Source: Paenibacillus beijingensis (GTDB lineage Bacteria > Bacillota > Bacilli > Paenibacillales > Paenibacillaceae). From it: a stretch of 64,000 nt of DNA. The translations under genes and the position numbers were made by a program. Under the pieces are notes generated by a model. It had not been told where the DNA came from. It saw nothing but the letters and a program-made list of their open reading frames with translations, and ran no database searches. The stretch is taken from positions 62,001 to 126,000 of the forward strand of contig NZ_CP011058.1 in NCBI RefSeq assembly GCF_000961095.1, written 5' to 3'. Each line of letters begins with the position of its first letter. The first letter of the stretch is position 1. Positions 33,704 through 43,271 of the stretch are shown one piece after another.

Positions 33704-36700
33704 TTATACATTCCCGGCTGCAATCCAGTTAATCGTCCCGCTAGGTTCCGGCCCGATCCGGGTACGGATAATGGTTACAAATGCCCGGGATTCTTCTTTG
33801 CCGCTCAAAACGGTATAACATGCCGGATGATCGCTCATGGCTACGAAAGAATAAGCATTCTCGGAGAACGGCTGATCAAATTCGATGCGCAGCTCCACTT
33901 GCTCTTCCTGTCCCTGGAATTTAAACGAGGTCAATCCGAACTGCTGCAGCACTGTTTTTCGTTTTTTTCCGGCAACTACAGGTACAAAATCAAGTTTTTG
34001 AATCCCGATCGACTCATCTTCAATATGACGACCTGTAACCGAATCCGAACATAGGTGCTCACGACTTACGGCACCTATCGAGAGCTGAGCGGAGCCGACC
34101 GAGCCCGCAGCAATTTTATAAGCTGTAACGGCTCCGTCAGCTAAGTGGATTTCATCCACTCCGCCTTCTTGCAGACTGAACTTCGTCAACAAGTCGGCGG
34201 ATAGCTTGTCGGCCGTTACGGAGCCGGCGCTCAAATGAGCCGAGGCGATAGTTCCTTCCGCCACATGCTCTCCCTTCACACTGGACGCTGCGAGGTGTAC
34301 GGATTGGATGCTTCTCTCCGCCAACTTCGCCGACGTCACCGCGTGATCTGCAAGTTTGCCGGTTTTAACCGAGCCTTGCGCGAGCTTGCCGGTGATGACA
34401 GCTCCTTCCGCGAGCTTATCTTTCGTTACAGCTCCGTCTTCCAAATGGGCGGAACCGACTGCTCCCTCCGCAATTTTGGACGAGGTTACCGATCCGTCAG
34501 CCGGGTTGCAGTCCGCCGCTTCCCCTTGGTGAAGCCAAAAGTTTTCCATTAGGTCGGCTGAAAGCTTGTCGGCCGTCACCGAGCCGGTGCTCAAATGCTC
34601 CGAGGTAATGGACCCTTCCGCGACGTGCCCTCCCTTTACACTGGAAGCTGCAAGGTGTGCGGACTGGACGCTGTTCTCCGCCAGCTTCGCCGATGTCACC
34701 GCCCGGTCCGCTAGCTTGCCGGTACCGACCGCGCCTTCTGCGAGCTTATCTTCCGTAATGCTGCTGAATTCCAGTTGGGCGGTGCCAACCGCGCCTTCCG
34801 CGAGCTTATCTTTCGTTACGGCTCCGTCTTCCAAATGGACGGAACCGACTGCTCCCTCCGCAATTTTGAACGAGGTTACCGAACCGTCTGCCAGGTGGCA
34901 GTCCGCCACCTCCCCTTGGTGAAGCCGGAAGTTTTCCAATAGGTCGGCTGAAAGCTTATCGGCAGTCACCGAGCCGGTGCTCAAATGCTCTGTCGTGATG
35001 GACCCCTCCGCCACATGCTCACCCGTTACACTTAAGGCTGCAAGATGTGCGGATTGGACACTGGAAGCTGCAAGGTGTGCGGACTGGACACTGTTCTGCG
35101 CCAGCTTCGCCGACGTCACCGCCTGATCCGCAAGCTTGCCGGTCATCACCGAGCCTTCCGCGAGCTTATCTTCCGTAATGCTGCTGAATTCCAGTTGGGC
35201 GGTGCCTACTGCGCCTTCCGCAATCTTATCTTGCGTTACGGCGCTCTCTTCCAAGTGGACGGAACCGACTGCTCCTTCCGCAATTTTAGACGGCGTCACC
35301 GCTCCGTATGCGATGTGGAACTCTCTCACTTCTCCTTGCCCCAGATCAAGACTTTCCAACACATCGTCCGACAGCTTATCGGCCGTCACCGAGCCGGTGC
35401 TCAGATGCTCCGATGTGATGGATCCTTCCGCTACATGCTCTTCCTTTACACTGGAAGCTGCAAGGTGTGCGGATTGGACGCTGTTCTTTGCCAGCTTCGC
35501 CGATGTTACCGCCTTATCCGCAAGCTTGCCGGTTTTAACTGAGCCTTCCGCGAGCTTGCCGGTGCCGACCGAGCCTTCCGCGAGCTTATCTTCCGTAATA
35601 CTGCTGTACTCCAGTTGGGCGGTACCAACTGCGCCTTCCGCAAGCTTTTCTTGCGTTACTGCGCCGTCTTCCAAATGGAAGGAACCGACTGCTCCCTCCG
35701 CAATTTTGGACGGCGTCACCGCTCCGTATGCGAGGTGGAACTCCCTCACTTCTCCTTGCCCCAGATCAAGACTTTCCAACACCTCGTCGGACAGCTTATC
35801 GGCCGTCACCGAGCCGGTGCTCAAATGCTCCGAAGTGATGGAGCCTTCCGCCACATGCTCTCCCTTCACGCTGGAATCTGCAAGGTGTGTGGATTGGACG
35901 CTGTTCTTCGCCAGCTTCGCAGATGTTACCGCCTGATCCGCAAGCTTATCTTCCGTAATGCTGCTGATTTCCAGGTGGGCAGTACCGACTGCTCCTTCAG
36001 CAAGCTTATCTTTCGTTACGGCGCCGTCTTCCAAATGGACCGAACCGACCGAATCCTCCGTAATTTTAGCCGAGGTTACTGAGCCGTCTGCCAGGTGGCA
36101 GCCAGCCACTTCTCCGGGGTGAATTCGGAGGCTTTCCCACAGGTCGGCAGATAGCTTATCAGCCGTCACCGAACCGGTGCTCAAATGCTCTGTCGTGATG
36201 GACCTTTCCGCCACATGCTCCCCTTTCACACTGGAGGAAGCAAGGTGTGCGGATTGGACGCTGTTCTCCGACAACTTCGCCGACGTCACCGCCTGATCCG
36301 CAAGCTTGCCGGTAATAACCGAGCTTTCCGCGAGCTTCCCGGTACCGACCGCGCCTTCTGCGAGCTTATCTTCCGTAATGCTGCTGATTTCCAGTTGGGC
36401 GGTACCAACTGCTCCTTCCGCAAGCTTATCTTTCGTAATGCTGCTGTTTTCCAGCTGAGCGGTACCAACTGCGCCTTCCGCAAGCTTATCTTTCGTTACG
36501 GCGCCGTCTTCCAAATGGACCGAACCGACCGAATCCTCCGCAATTTTAGCTGAGGTCACCGCTCCGTATGCGAGGTGAAACTCTTTCACTTCTCCTTGCC
36601 CCAGATCGAGCCTTTCCAACACATCGTCCGACAGCTTATCGGCCGTCACCGAGCCGATGCTCAAATGCTCCGAGACAATCGACCCTTCCGCTATATGCTC

Positions 36701-39700
36701 TCCCTTCACACTGGAAGCTGTAAGGTGTGCGGATTGGACGCTATTCTCCGACAGCTTCGCCGATGTCACCGCCTGATCCGCAAGCTTGCCGCTGCTGACC
36801 GCGCCTTCCGCGAGCTTATCTTTCGTGATGCTGCTGATTTCCAGATGAGCGGTACCGACCGCGCCTTCAGCAAGCTTATCTTTCGTAATGGCGCCGTCTT
36901 CCAAATGGACGGTACCGACCGAATCCTCCGCAATTTTGGACGAGGTTACCGAACCTTCCGCCAAGTGGCAGCCAGCCACCTCCCCTGGGTGAAGCAGGAG
37001 GCTTTCCCACAGGTCGGCTGAAAGCTTTTCGGCCGTCACCGAGCCGGTGCTCAAATGCTCTGTCGTGATGGCACCTTCCGCCACATGCTCTCCCTGCACA
37101 CTGAAAGCTGCAAGGTGTGCGGATTGGACGCTGTTCTGCGACAATTTCGCCGATGTCACCGCCTGATCCGCAAGCTTGCCGGTGCCGACCGCACCTTCCG
37201 CGAGCTTGCCGGTGCTGACCGCGCCTTCCGCGAGCTTATCATTTGTTACGGCGCCGTCTTCCAAATGGACGGAACCGATTGCACCCCCGGCAATTTTGGA
37301 CGGCGTCACCGCTCCGTACCCGAGGTGTAACTCTTTCACTTCTCCTTGCCCCAGATCGAGACATTCCAACACATCGTCTGACAATTTATCGATTGAGACC
37401 GAACCGGTGCTTAAATGATCCGAAACAATTGCACCATCCTTAATTTTGGAAGAAGTCACCGAGCCATCCGCAAGATGATAGGCATTTACTTCCCCTTGGT
37501 GCAGCCGGAGACTTTCCAGCAGATCGGCTGTAAGTTTCGCTGCCGATACCGAACCATCCGCCAGATGGTAGGCATTTATTTGCCCTTGGTGCAGTCGGAG
37601 ACTTTCGAGCAGATCGGCTGAAAGCTTTTCGCCGTTGACCGAGCCGTCTGCCAGATGGTAGGCATTTACTTCCCCTTCCTGGAGCCGGAGACTTTCCAGA
37701 AGGTCGGCTGTAAGTTTCGCTGCCGATACCGAACCATCCGCCAGATGGTAGGCATTTATTTGCCCTTGGTGCAGTCGGAGACTTTCCAGCAGATCGGCTG
37801 AAAGCTTTTCGCCGTTGACCGAGCCGTCTGCCAGATGGTAGGCATTTACTTCCCCTTCGTGAAGCCGGAGACTTTCCAGCAGGTCGGCTGTAAGTTTCTC
37901 TGCCGATACCGAACCATCCGCCAGATGATAGGCATTTACTTCCCCTTGATGAAGCCGAAGACTTTCCAGCAGCTCGGCTGTAAGTTTCTCTGCCGATACC
38001 GAACCATCCGCCAAATGGTAGGCATTTACTTCCCCTTCGTGAAGCCGAAGACTTTCCCACAGCTCGGCTGAAAGCTTCTCGCCCGTTACCGAACCGTCCG
38101 CCAGGAAGTAAGCATTCACTTGCCCTTCGTGAAGCCGGAGACTTTCCAGCAGGTCGGCTGTAAGTTTCTCTGCCGATACCGATCCGTCTGCCAGATGATA
38201 GGCATTCACTTCCCCTTGATGAAGCCGAAGGCTTTCCCACAGCTCTGCTGAAAGCTTTGCGCCGTTGACCGAGCCGTCCGCCAGATGGTAGGCATTTACC
38301 TCCCCTTCGTGTATACGAAGGCTTTCCCACAGGTCGGCTGAAAGCTTTGCGCCGTTGACCGATCCGTCCGCCAGGAAGTAAGCGTCCACTTGCCCTTCGT
38401 GAAGCCGGAGACTTTCCAGCAGGTCGGCTGCAAGTTTCTCTGCCGATACCGATCCGTCTGCCAGATGATAGGCATTTACTTCCCCTTGATGAAGCCGAAG
38501 GCTCTCCAGCAAGGCAGCCGACAGCTTTTCTTCCGTCACCGAGCCGGCGCTCAAATGGGCCGCGGCGATGGATCCTTCCGCCACATGCTTTCCTTTCACG
38601 CTGGATGCGGCGAGGTGCGCGGATCTGACGCTGCTCTCCGACAGCTTTGCCGACGTTACCGCCTGATCCGCAAGCTTGCCGGTTCCGATCGCGCCTTCCG
38701 CAAGCTTCGGTCCCGTTACGGCACTGTCTTCCAAGTGGGCGGAACCGACCGCTCCCTCCGCAATTTTGGACGACGTCACCGCGCCGTATGTCAGGTGGTA
38801 ATCATTCACTTCGCCTTGCCCCAGATTGAGACTTTCCAGCACATCGTCCGCCAGCTTATCGGTCGTCACCGAGCCGGTGCTCAAATGCTCCGTCATGATG
38901 GATCCTTCCGACACGTGCTCTCCCTTCACACTGGACGAAGCGAGGTGTGCGGAATGGATACTGCTCTCCGCCAGCTTCGCCGACGTTACCGCGTGATCCG
39001 CAAGCCTCCAAGTACCGACCGCGCCTTCCGCAAGCTTATCCTCCGTAACGCTGCCGAATTCGAGCTGGGCGGCTCCGACGGAGCCTTCCGCCAGCTTCGC
39101 TTTCGTTACGGCGCTGTCTTCCAAATGAGCGGTACCGACCGCTCCCTCCGCAATTTTGGACGAAGTCACCGAGCCGTATGCCAGGTGGTAATCATCCACT
39201 TCCCCTTGTTGAAATTGGAGGCTTTCCAGCAAGCCGGCGGACAGCTTGTCGGACGTCACCGAACCGGGGCTTAAATGGGCCGAAACGATGGATGCTTCCG
39301 CCAAATGCTCTCCTTTCACACTGGACGCTGCAAGGTGTGCGGATTGAACGCTGTTCTCCGCCAGCTTCGCTGACGTCACTGCCTGATCCGCCAGCTTGCC
39401 GGTACTGACCGAGCCTTCCGCGAGCTTAGCTTCCGTAACGGAGCTTTCTTCCAGATGGATGGAACGGACGGCTCCTTCCGCAAGCTTTTCATTTGTCACG
39501 GCACCGTAATCAAGTTGAGCGGTACCGACGGAGTATTCGCTCAGCTTCGCATTCGTGACCGCGCCGTCTTCCAGGTGCGCGCTGCCAACCGAGCTTTCCG
39601 CTATTTTAGAAGAAGTCACCGCCCCAAATGCGAGATGGTATTCGTCTACTCCGCCTTTTTGCAGCGTAAAACTGGCCAACAGATCCAAGGACAGCTTTGA

Positions 39701-42700
39701 AGCCGTTATCGATTCTGCGCTTAAATGTTCCGAAGCGATGGATCCTTTCGTTAAATGAATTCCTTTAACGCTGGATGAGGCCAAATGGACGGAGGTGACG
39801 CTGTTTTCCGCCAGCTTCATCGACGTCACCGCCTGGTCCGCCAGCTTTTCGCTGCCGACTGCGCCGTCTGCCAGCTTCTCTTCCGTTACGATACCGTCTT
39901 CCAGATGGACGGTATCAACCGCGCCTTCCGCTATGTTCACCGATGTGACGCTGTTTTCCGCCAGCTTCGCCGACGTCACCGCCTGGTCCGCCAGCTTTTC
40001 GCTGCCGACTGCGCCGTCTGCCAATTTATTTTCCGATACGGAACCGTCTGTCAGTTGGGTTGAACCGACCGCACCCTCCGCTATTTTCACCGAAGTTACC
40101 GCTCCGTCCTCCAGGAAGCGCTCCGTAACTCCGCCTTCCTGAAGCGTAATGCTTGTGAGCAGTTCCGGAGAAAGCTTATCGGCTGTAATCGACTCTGCGC
40201 TTAGATGTTCGGTGACGATGGAGTCATCTGCCAAATGCTTTCGTTTGATGCTGGCCGCAGCAAGGTGTGCGGATGTCACGCTTTTCTCCGCCAGCTTCCC
40301 GGATGTTACCGCCTGATCCGCAATTTTGCCCGTAACAACGGCAAAGTCCGCCAGCTTCTCTTCCGTTATGGAACCGTCTTCCAGCTGGGTGAATCCAACC
40401 GCGCCGGCAGCAATTTTGTCCGCCGTCACCGCCCCGGATGCGAGATGGTTTGCATCGATCCCGCCTTCCCGAAGCGTGATGTTCGCCAATAAATCGGGTG
40501 AAAGCTTTTCCGCTGCAATGGATTGATCGCTCAGATGATTTGCCGTAACGGCTCCCTCTGCCAAATGTTCACGATTGACGCTTCCGGCCGTCAGATGGGC
40601 CGAAGTAACGCTGTTTACCCCGAGCTGGTCTGAACCGATACAGCCGTCCGCCAATTTCGCCGCTGTGACGGATTTGTCCGCCAGCTTCGCTTCCGTTACC
40701 GTTTGATCGGCAAGCTTGCCGGTGATAACTGCACCGTCCGCCAGTTTCGTTTCCGTTACGGAGCCCTCGTTTAAATGCGCTGAGCCTACGGAGTCTTCAA
40801 GAATATGCGACGCGTCAATCGAATGCGGCGAAATCGTTTCCCCGGTCACAGAGCCGATCTGCAAATGCCAGTTGCTGACGCTGTCCTCTTCAAGCTGATC
40901 GCTGCCGACGCTGCCTGACGCTATTTTGGGTCTGGTCACAGCGCCGTCCAGCAAATGATAGTCCGCTATGCTTTGGTCCGTTAGATGAAAGCTGTACACC
41001 GATTGAACGGCCAATTTTTCGCCGGTGACCGATTCTTCCGCCAAATGTGCGGTTGTCACAGAGCCTGGAGCCAGCTTCTCCGAGGTGACGGCACCGGTTG
41101 CGATCGCTTCGGTTTGTACCGCATCGATACGAAGATGCTGCCGCTCCACACTTCCTGTCGCAAGATGCTCCGAAATAATCGCTTGAGTCTGAATATGCCG
41201 TTCCGCAACCGATTGATCGGCAATCGCGGTTGAATCGACGGAGCCCAGCGCCAGTTTGGAGGAGGTGACGCTGCCTTCGGCAAGCTTCGCGGAGGTAACC
41301 GACAATTCCGTCAGTTTATCCGTCGTTACCGATTCGGGCGAAAGTTTAACTGCATTTACCGCGTAATCGCCCAGATGATGCGACTCAATGACACCCGGCC
41401 CAATATGGCGTTCCGTTACGGCGTTCAAAGCAATCTTATTGCCGGTGACCGCTCCATCCTGAAGCGCTTCAGACAGGACCGTTTGCTTGCCGATGTGTTC
41501 GCTTTGGATTAATCCCGGCCGCAAATGACGCGAGACGATCGCCTCTCCGGCAATCGTTTCCTCGCTAACCGATTCGTCCGCAAAATGGAACGTATGGAGC
41601 GATCTCGGCGCCAATTTGTCAAACGTGATCGATTCGACTGCAAGATGCTCGTTGCGGACGGCCCCGTACTGCAGCTTCGACCCGGATACGCTGTTATCCG
41701 CAAGCTTGTATTCCGTGACGGATTCGTTGCGCAGCTGCTCCTTTCCGACCGATGCCTGCTTCAAATGCCGGGCTTCGATGCTTCCATCGGCGATATTTTC
41801 TGCCGAGACGGCAAACCGTCCCATATGCCGACTTTGTACCGATTGGTCCGCCAGCTTGGCGGCATTGATGCTCTGGTCGGCGATTTTGGACGCCGTTACC
41901 GCCTGGTCCACGATTTTGATTGTCGTTACCGCGTTGTCGGCCAGTTTGGCTGCAGTTAGCGCCCGATCGGCAATTTGTGCCGCTCCGATCTCTCCATTTA
42001 CAACGTGCTTTCCGTAAATGGTATTTTGCTGCAAATGGTCGGAACCGACCGCTCCTTCCGCAAGCACCTCGGACGTTACGGACTGAGGTTTAAGCTCCCT
42101 TGTTCCTACAGATCCAGAAGCGAGCTGTTCGGAACCGATTGCGCCCGGAGCCAAATGACCGCCCTCGAGCGTTCCTCTCTCGATATGATCGGCGCGCAAT
42201 AAGGCGTGTTTTAAATGAAACGTTTCAATGGATTCAGGAGCGATATGTTCTGTGCCGACCGATCCTTCCCTTAATTTAGAACGGGTAACCGACCCTTCCG
42301 CCAATTTGGACGTATCGATTGCTTCGTTGGCGATATGTTCGGAACGAATCGTTCCGCTTTTGATTTTGCTTGAATCGACCGCCTGTTCGTCCAGCAGTTC
42401 CGACGTAATCAGAAACGGCTTCAGATGCTTCGCTTCGATGGAGCCCTCTGCAAGCTTGTCGGCGCTTATGGTGCGGTCGGCCAGTTTCTCGCTCGTCACG
42501 CTGTTGTCCGTCAATTTGTCTCCCGTAATGGACCGTTCCAACAGCATATTGCCGCTGATGGAATGAGCGACGATATGCTCCCCCGTGATCGATTCTTTGG
42601 CGATTTTGGATGCAGTAACCGATCCTTCGGCAAGATGAATGCTCCCCACCGCAAAATCGGCAATCGTACGTGTAACGACACTTCCGGTCTGCAGGCGGGT

Positions 42701-43063
42701 GCTGTCAATGGCGCCGGGAGCCACTTTTTCCGTCGTAACCGCATTTTCACTTAAATCGTCGGTGTAGATAAAAGGAAGCGAACGAGCGGGAAGTTTTTTC
42801 TCTTCCGCTTTATTCAGCTTTTGTTGAACGACCGATGGCGAGATATGTTCTTCGATTATGGCGGTATCGGATGCCGGAGTTTCGACTTCAGAGACCGGTT
42901 TTTCCTGTAAAATAACATTCGGGTTAACCGGTGCTGATGTCGTGTTAATGGTGACGTTCTTCGGGACTTCGTCGATCCACGTCAATTCCGACACATTCGG
43001 ATTATCGACATAAAAAAGGGGTTTGCGGCTGTTCGGTATTCTCCCTCTTCCTTTTTTCCTCAT
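33704..43063 (-). CDS. Giant decapeptide-repeat protein with WIAG-like C-terminal domain
   Basis: The protein has 3119 residues. Residues 1-104 are a basic, non-repetitive start (RKKGRGRIPNSRKPLFYVDN) without signal peptide. Residues 105-3024 are uninterrupted decapeptides of the type x-x-(S/A)-V-(T/G)-S-x-(K/H)-L-A. V or I sits at position 5 and L or I at position 10. Residues 3025-3119 form a compact domain (QQFGLTSFKFQGQEEQVELR) ending TINWIAAGNV, like the domain annotated as a WIAG tail in Paenibacillus repeat proteins. A hydrophobic residue every fifth position recalls pentapeptide-repeat beta-helices, so a very long rod is plausible. Cysteine and tryptophan are scarce in the repeats. 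ATG 43063 follows GAAGGAG. It is monocistronic and divergent from bcp. Function is unknown; spore-surface, adhesive or structural roles are guesses. Confidence 0.9.
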   Translation of the reverse strand: MRKKGRGRIPNSRKPLFYVDNPNVSELTWIDEVPKNVTINTTSAPVNPNVILQEKPVSEVETPASDTAIIEEHISPSVVQQKLNKAEEKKLPARSLPFIYTDDLSENAVTTEKVAPGAIDSTRLQTGSVVTRTIADFAVGSIHLAEGSVTASKIAKESITGEHIVAHSISGNMLLERSITGDKLTDNSVTSEKLADRTISADKLAEGSIEAKHLKPFLITSELLDEQAVDSSKIKSGTIRSEHIANEAIDTSKLAEGSVTRSKLREGSVGTEHIAPESIETFHLKHALLRADHIERGTLEGGHLAPGAIGSEQLASGSVGTRELKPQSVTSEVLAEGAVGSDHLQQNTIYGKHVVNGEIGAAQIADRALTAAKLADNAVTTIKIVDQAVTASKIADQSINAAKLADQSVQSRHMGRFAVSAENIADGSIEARHLKQASVGKEQLRNESVTEYKLADNSVSGSKLQYGAVRNEHLAVESITFDKLAPRSLHTFHFADESVSEETIAGEAIVSRHLRPGLIQSEHIGKQTVLSEALQDGAVTGNKIALNAVTERHIGPGVIESHHLGDYAVNAVKLSPESVTTDKLTELSVTSAKLAEGSVTSSKLALGSVDSTAIADQSVAERHIQTQAIISEHLATGSVERQHLRIDAVQTEAIATGAVTSEKLAPGSVTTAHLAEESVTGEKLAVQSVYSFHLTDQSIADYHLLDGAVTRPKIASGSVGSDQLEEDSVSNWHLQIGSVTGETISPHSIDASHILEDSVGSAHLNEGSVTETKLADGAVITGKLADQTVTEAKLADKSVTAAKLADGCIGSDQLGVNSVTSAHLTAGSVNREHLAEGAVTANHLSDQSIAAEKLSPDLLANITLREGGIDANHLASGAVTADKIAAGAVGFTQLEDGSITEEKLADFAVVTGKIADQAVTSGKLAEKSVTSAHLAAASIKRKHLADDSIVTEHLSAESITADKLSPELLTSITLQEGGVTERFLEDGAVTSVKIAEGAVGSTQLTDGSVSENKLADGAVGSEKLADQAVTSAKLAENSVTSVNIAEGAVDTVHLEDGIVTEEKLADGAVGSEKLADQAVTSMKLAENSVTSVHLASSSVKGIHLTKGSIASEHLSAESITASKLSLDLLASFTLQKGGVDEYHLAFGAVTSSKIAESSVGSAHLEDGAVTNAKLSEYSVGTAQLDYGAVTNEKLAEGAVRSIHLEESSVTEAKLAEGSVSTGKLADQAVTSAKLAENSVQSAHLAASSVKGEHLAEASIVSAHLSPGSVTSDKLSAGLLESLQFQQGEVDDYHLAYGSVTSSKIAEGAVGTAHLEDSAVTKAKLAEGSVGAAQLEFGSVTEDKLAEGAVGTWRLADHAVTSAKLAESSIHSAHLASSSVKGEHVSEGSIMTEHLSTGSVTTDKLADDVLESLNLGQGEVNDYHLTYGAVTSSKIAEGAVGSAHLEDSAVTGPKLAEGAIGTGKLADQAVTSAKLSESSVRSAHLAASSVKGKHVAEGSIAAAHLSAGSVTEEKLSAALLESLRLHQGEVNAYHLADGSVSAEKLAADLLESLRLHEGQVDAYFLADGSVNGAKLSADLWESLRIHEGEVNAYHLADGSVNGAKLSAELWESLRLHQGEVNAYHLADGSVSAEKLTADLLESLRLHEGQVNAYFLADGSVTGEKLSAELWESLRLHEGEVNAYHLADGSVSAEKLTAELLESLRLHQGEVNAYHLADGSVSAEKLTADLLESLRLHEGEVNAYHLADGSVNGEKLSADLLESLRLHQGQINAYHLADGSVSAAKLTADLLESLRLQEGEVNAYHLADGSVNGEKLSADLLESLRLHQGQINAYHLADGSVSAAKLTADLLESLRLHQGEVNAYHLADGSVTSSKIKDGAIVSDHLSTGSVSIDKLSDDVLECLDLGQGEVKELHLGYGAVTPSKIAGGAIGSVHLEDGAVTNDKLAEGAVSTGKLAEGAVGTGKLADQAVTSAKLSQNSVQSAHLAAFSVQGEHVAEGAITTEHLSTGSVTAEKLSADLWESLLLHPGEVAGCHLAEGSVTSSKIAEDSVGTVHLEDGAITKDKLAEGAVGTAHLEISSITKDKLAEGAVSSGKLADQAVTSAKLSENSVQSAHLTASSVKGEHIAEGSIVSEHLSIGSVTADKLSDDVLERLDLGQGEVKEFHLAYGAVTSAKIAEDSVGSVHLEDGAVTKDKLAEGAVGTAQLENSSITKDKLAEGAVGTAQLEISSITEDKLAEGAVGTGKLAESSVITGKLADQAVTSAKLSENSVQSAHLASSSVKGEHVAERSITTEHLSTGSVTADKLSADLWESLRIHPGEVAGCHLADGSVTSAKITEDSVGSVHLEDGAVTKDKLAEGAVGTAHLEISSITEDKLADQAVTSAKLAKNSVQSTHLADSSVKGEHVAEGSITSEHLSTGSVTADKLSDEVLESLDLGQGEVREFHLAYGAVTPSKIAEGAVGSFHLEDGAVTQEKLAEGAVGTAQLEYSSITEDKLAEGSVGTGKLAEGSVKTGKLADKAVTSAKLAKNSVQSAHLAASSVKEEHVAEGSITSEHLSTGSVTADKLSDDVLESLDLGQGEVREFHIAYGAVTPSKIAEGAVGSVHLEESAVTQDKIAEGAVGTAQLEFSSITEDKLAEGSVMTGKLADQAVTSAKLAQNSVQSAHLAASSVQSAHLAALSVTGEHVAEGSITTEHLSTGSVTADKLSADLLENFRLHQGEVADCHLADGSVTSFKIAEGAVGSVHLEDGAVTKDKLAEGAVGTAQLEFSSITEDKLAEGAVGTGKLADRAVTSAKLAENSVQSAHLAASSVKGGHVAEGSITSEHLSTGSVTADKLSADLMENFWLHQGEAADCNPADGSVTSSKIAEGAVGSAHLEDGAVTKDKLAEGAVITGKLAQGSVKTGKLADHAVTSAKLAERSIQSVHLAASSVKGEHVAEGTIASAHLSAGSVTADKLSADLLTKFSLQEGGVDEIHLADGAVTAYKIAAGSVGSAQLSIGAVSREHLCSDSVTGRHIEDESIGIQKLDFVPVVAGKKRKTVLQQFGLTSFKFQGQEEQVELRIEFDQPFSENAYSFVAMSDHPACYTVLSGKEESRAFVTIIRTRIGPEPSGTINWIAAGNV
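33992..42751 (-). repeat. Array of 292 coding 30-bp (decapeptide) units
   Basis: Counted from both ends of the protein, the array spans residues 105-3024, which is 2920 residues or exactly 292 units. It contains no partial unit. Early units (105-800) are diverse. Later ones fall into longer super-repeats of roughly 150-200 residues built around blocks such as DQAVTSAKLA, SSVKGEHVAE, GSVTADKLS and EDGAVTKDKL. It is not a CRISPR array: the periodicity is coding and there are no spacers. Confidence 0.88.
37442..38521 (-). repeat. Twelve tandem 90-bp units inside the giant gene
   Basis: Residues 1515-1874 are twelve copies of a 30-residue unit of the form S-A-D-L-L-E-S-L-R-L, H-Q-G-E-V-N-A-Y-H-L, A-D-G-S-V-S-A-E-K-L. 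The length is exactly 12 x 90 = 1080 bp. Copies differ mainly at LL/LW, HQ/HE/QE and SAE/NGE/SAA. Units 8-9 and 10-11 are nearly identical as a pair, indicating recent duplication. Confidence 0.9.
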
Positions 43064-43271
43064 CGCGTTCTCCTTCTTCCAGCTAAAGTGTCATAAGCAA
43101 TATATGCTCCAACCTATGGGCACGTCACTGAAAAATAGGCCGCAATAACGGTTTGAACACCCAGAAGGTTCGTGTAGTTGGTTTCGGACGACAAAAAAAT
43201 GCGGTGAACGTGAGATCCGGCATTAGAGGGTGTATGATAATAGAGAGAAGAAAAGCAATGGAGGAATAGGG

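Noticed and set aside
33992..42751. CRISPR-like regular array with about 30-bp period
   Set aside because: The period is a coding decapeptide in one 3119-codon frame. There are no unique spacers, no leader and no cas genes.
34235..42754. Many open frames of 60-300 codons on the opposite strand and in other frames of the giant gene
   Set aside because: They mirror the 30-bp repeat (stop-free in several frames), lack ribosome binding sites and have low-complexity translations.
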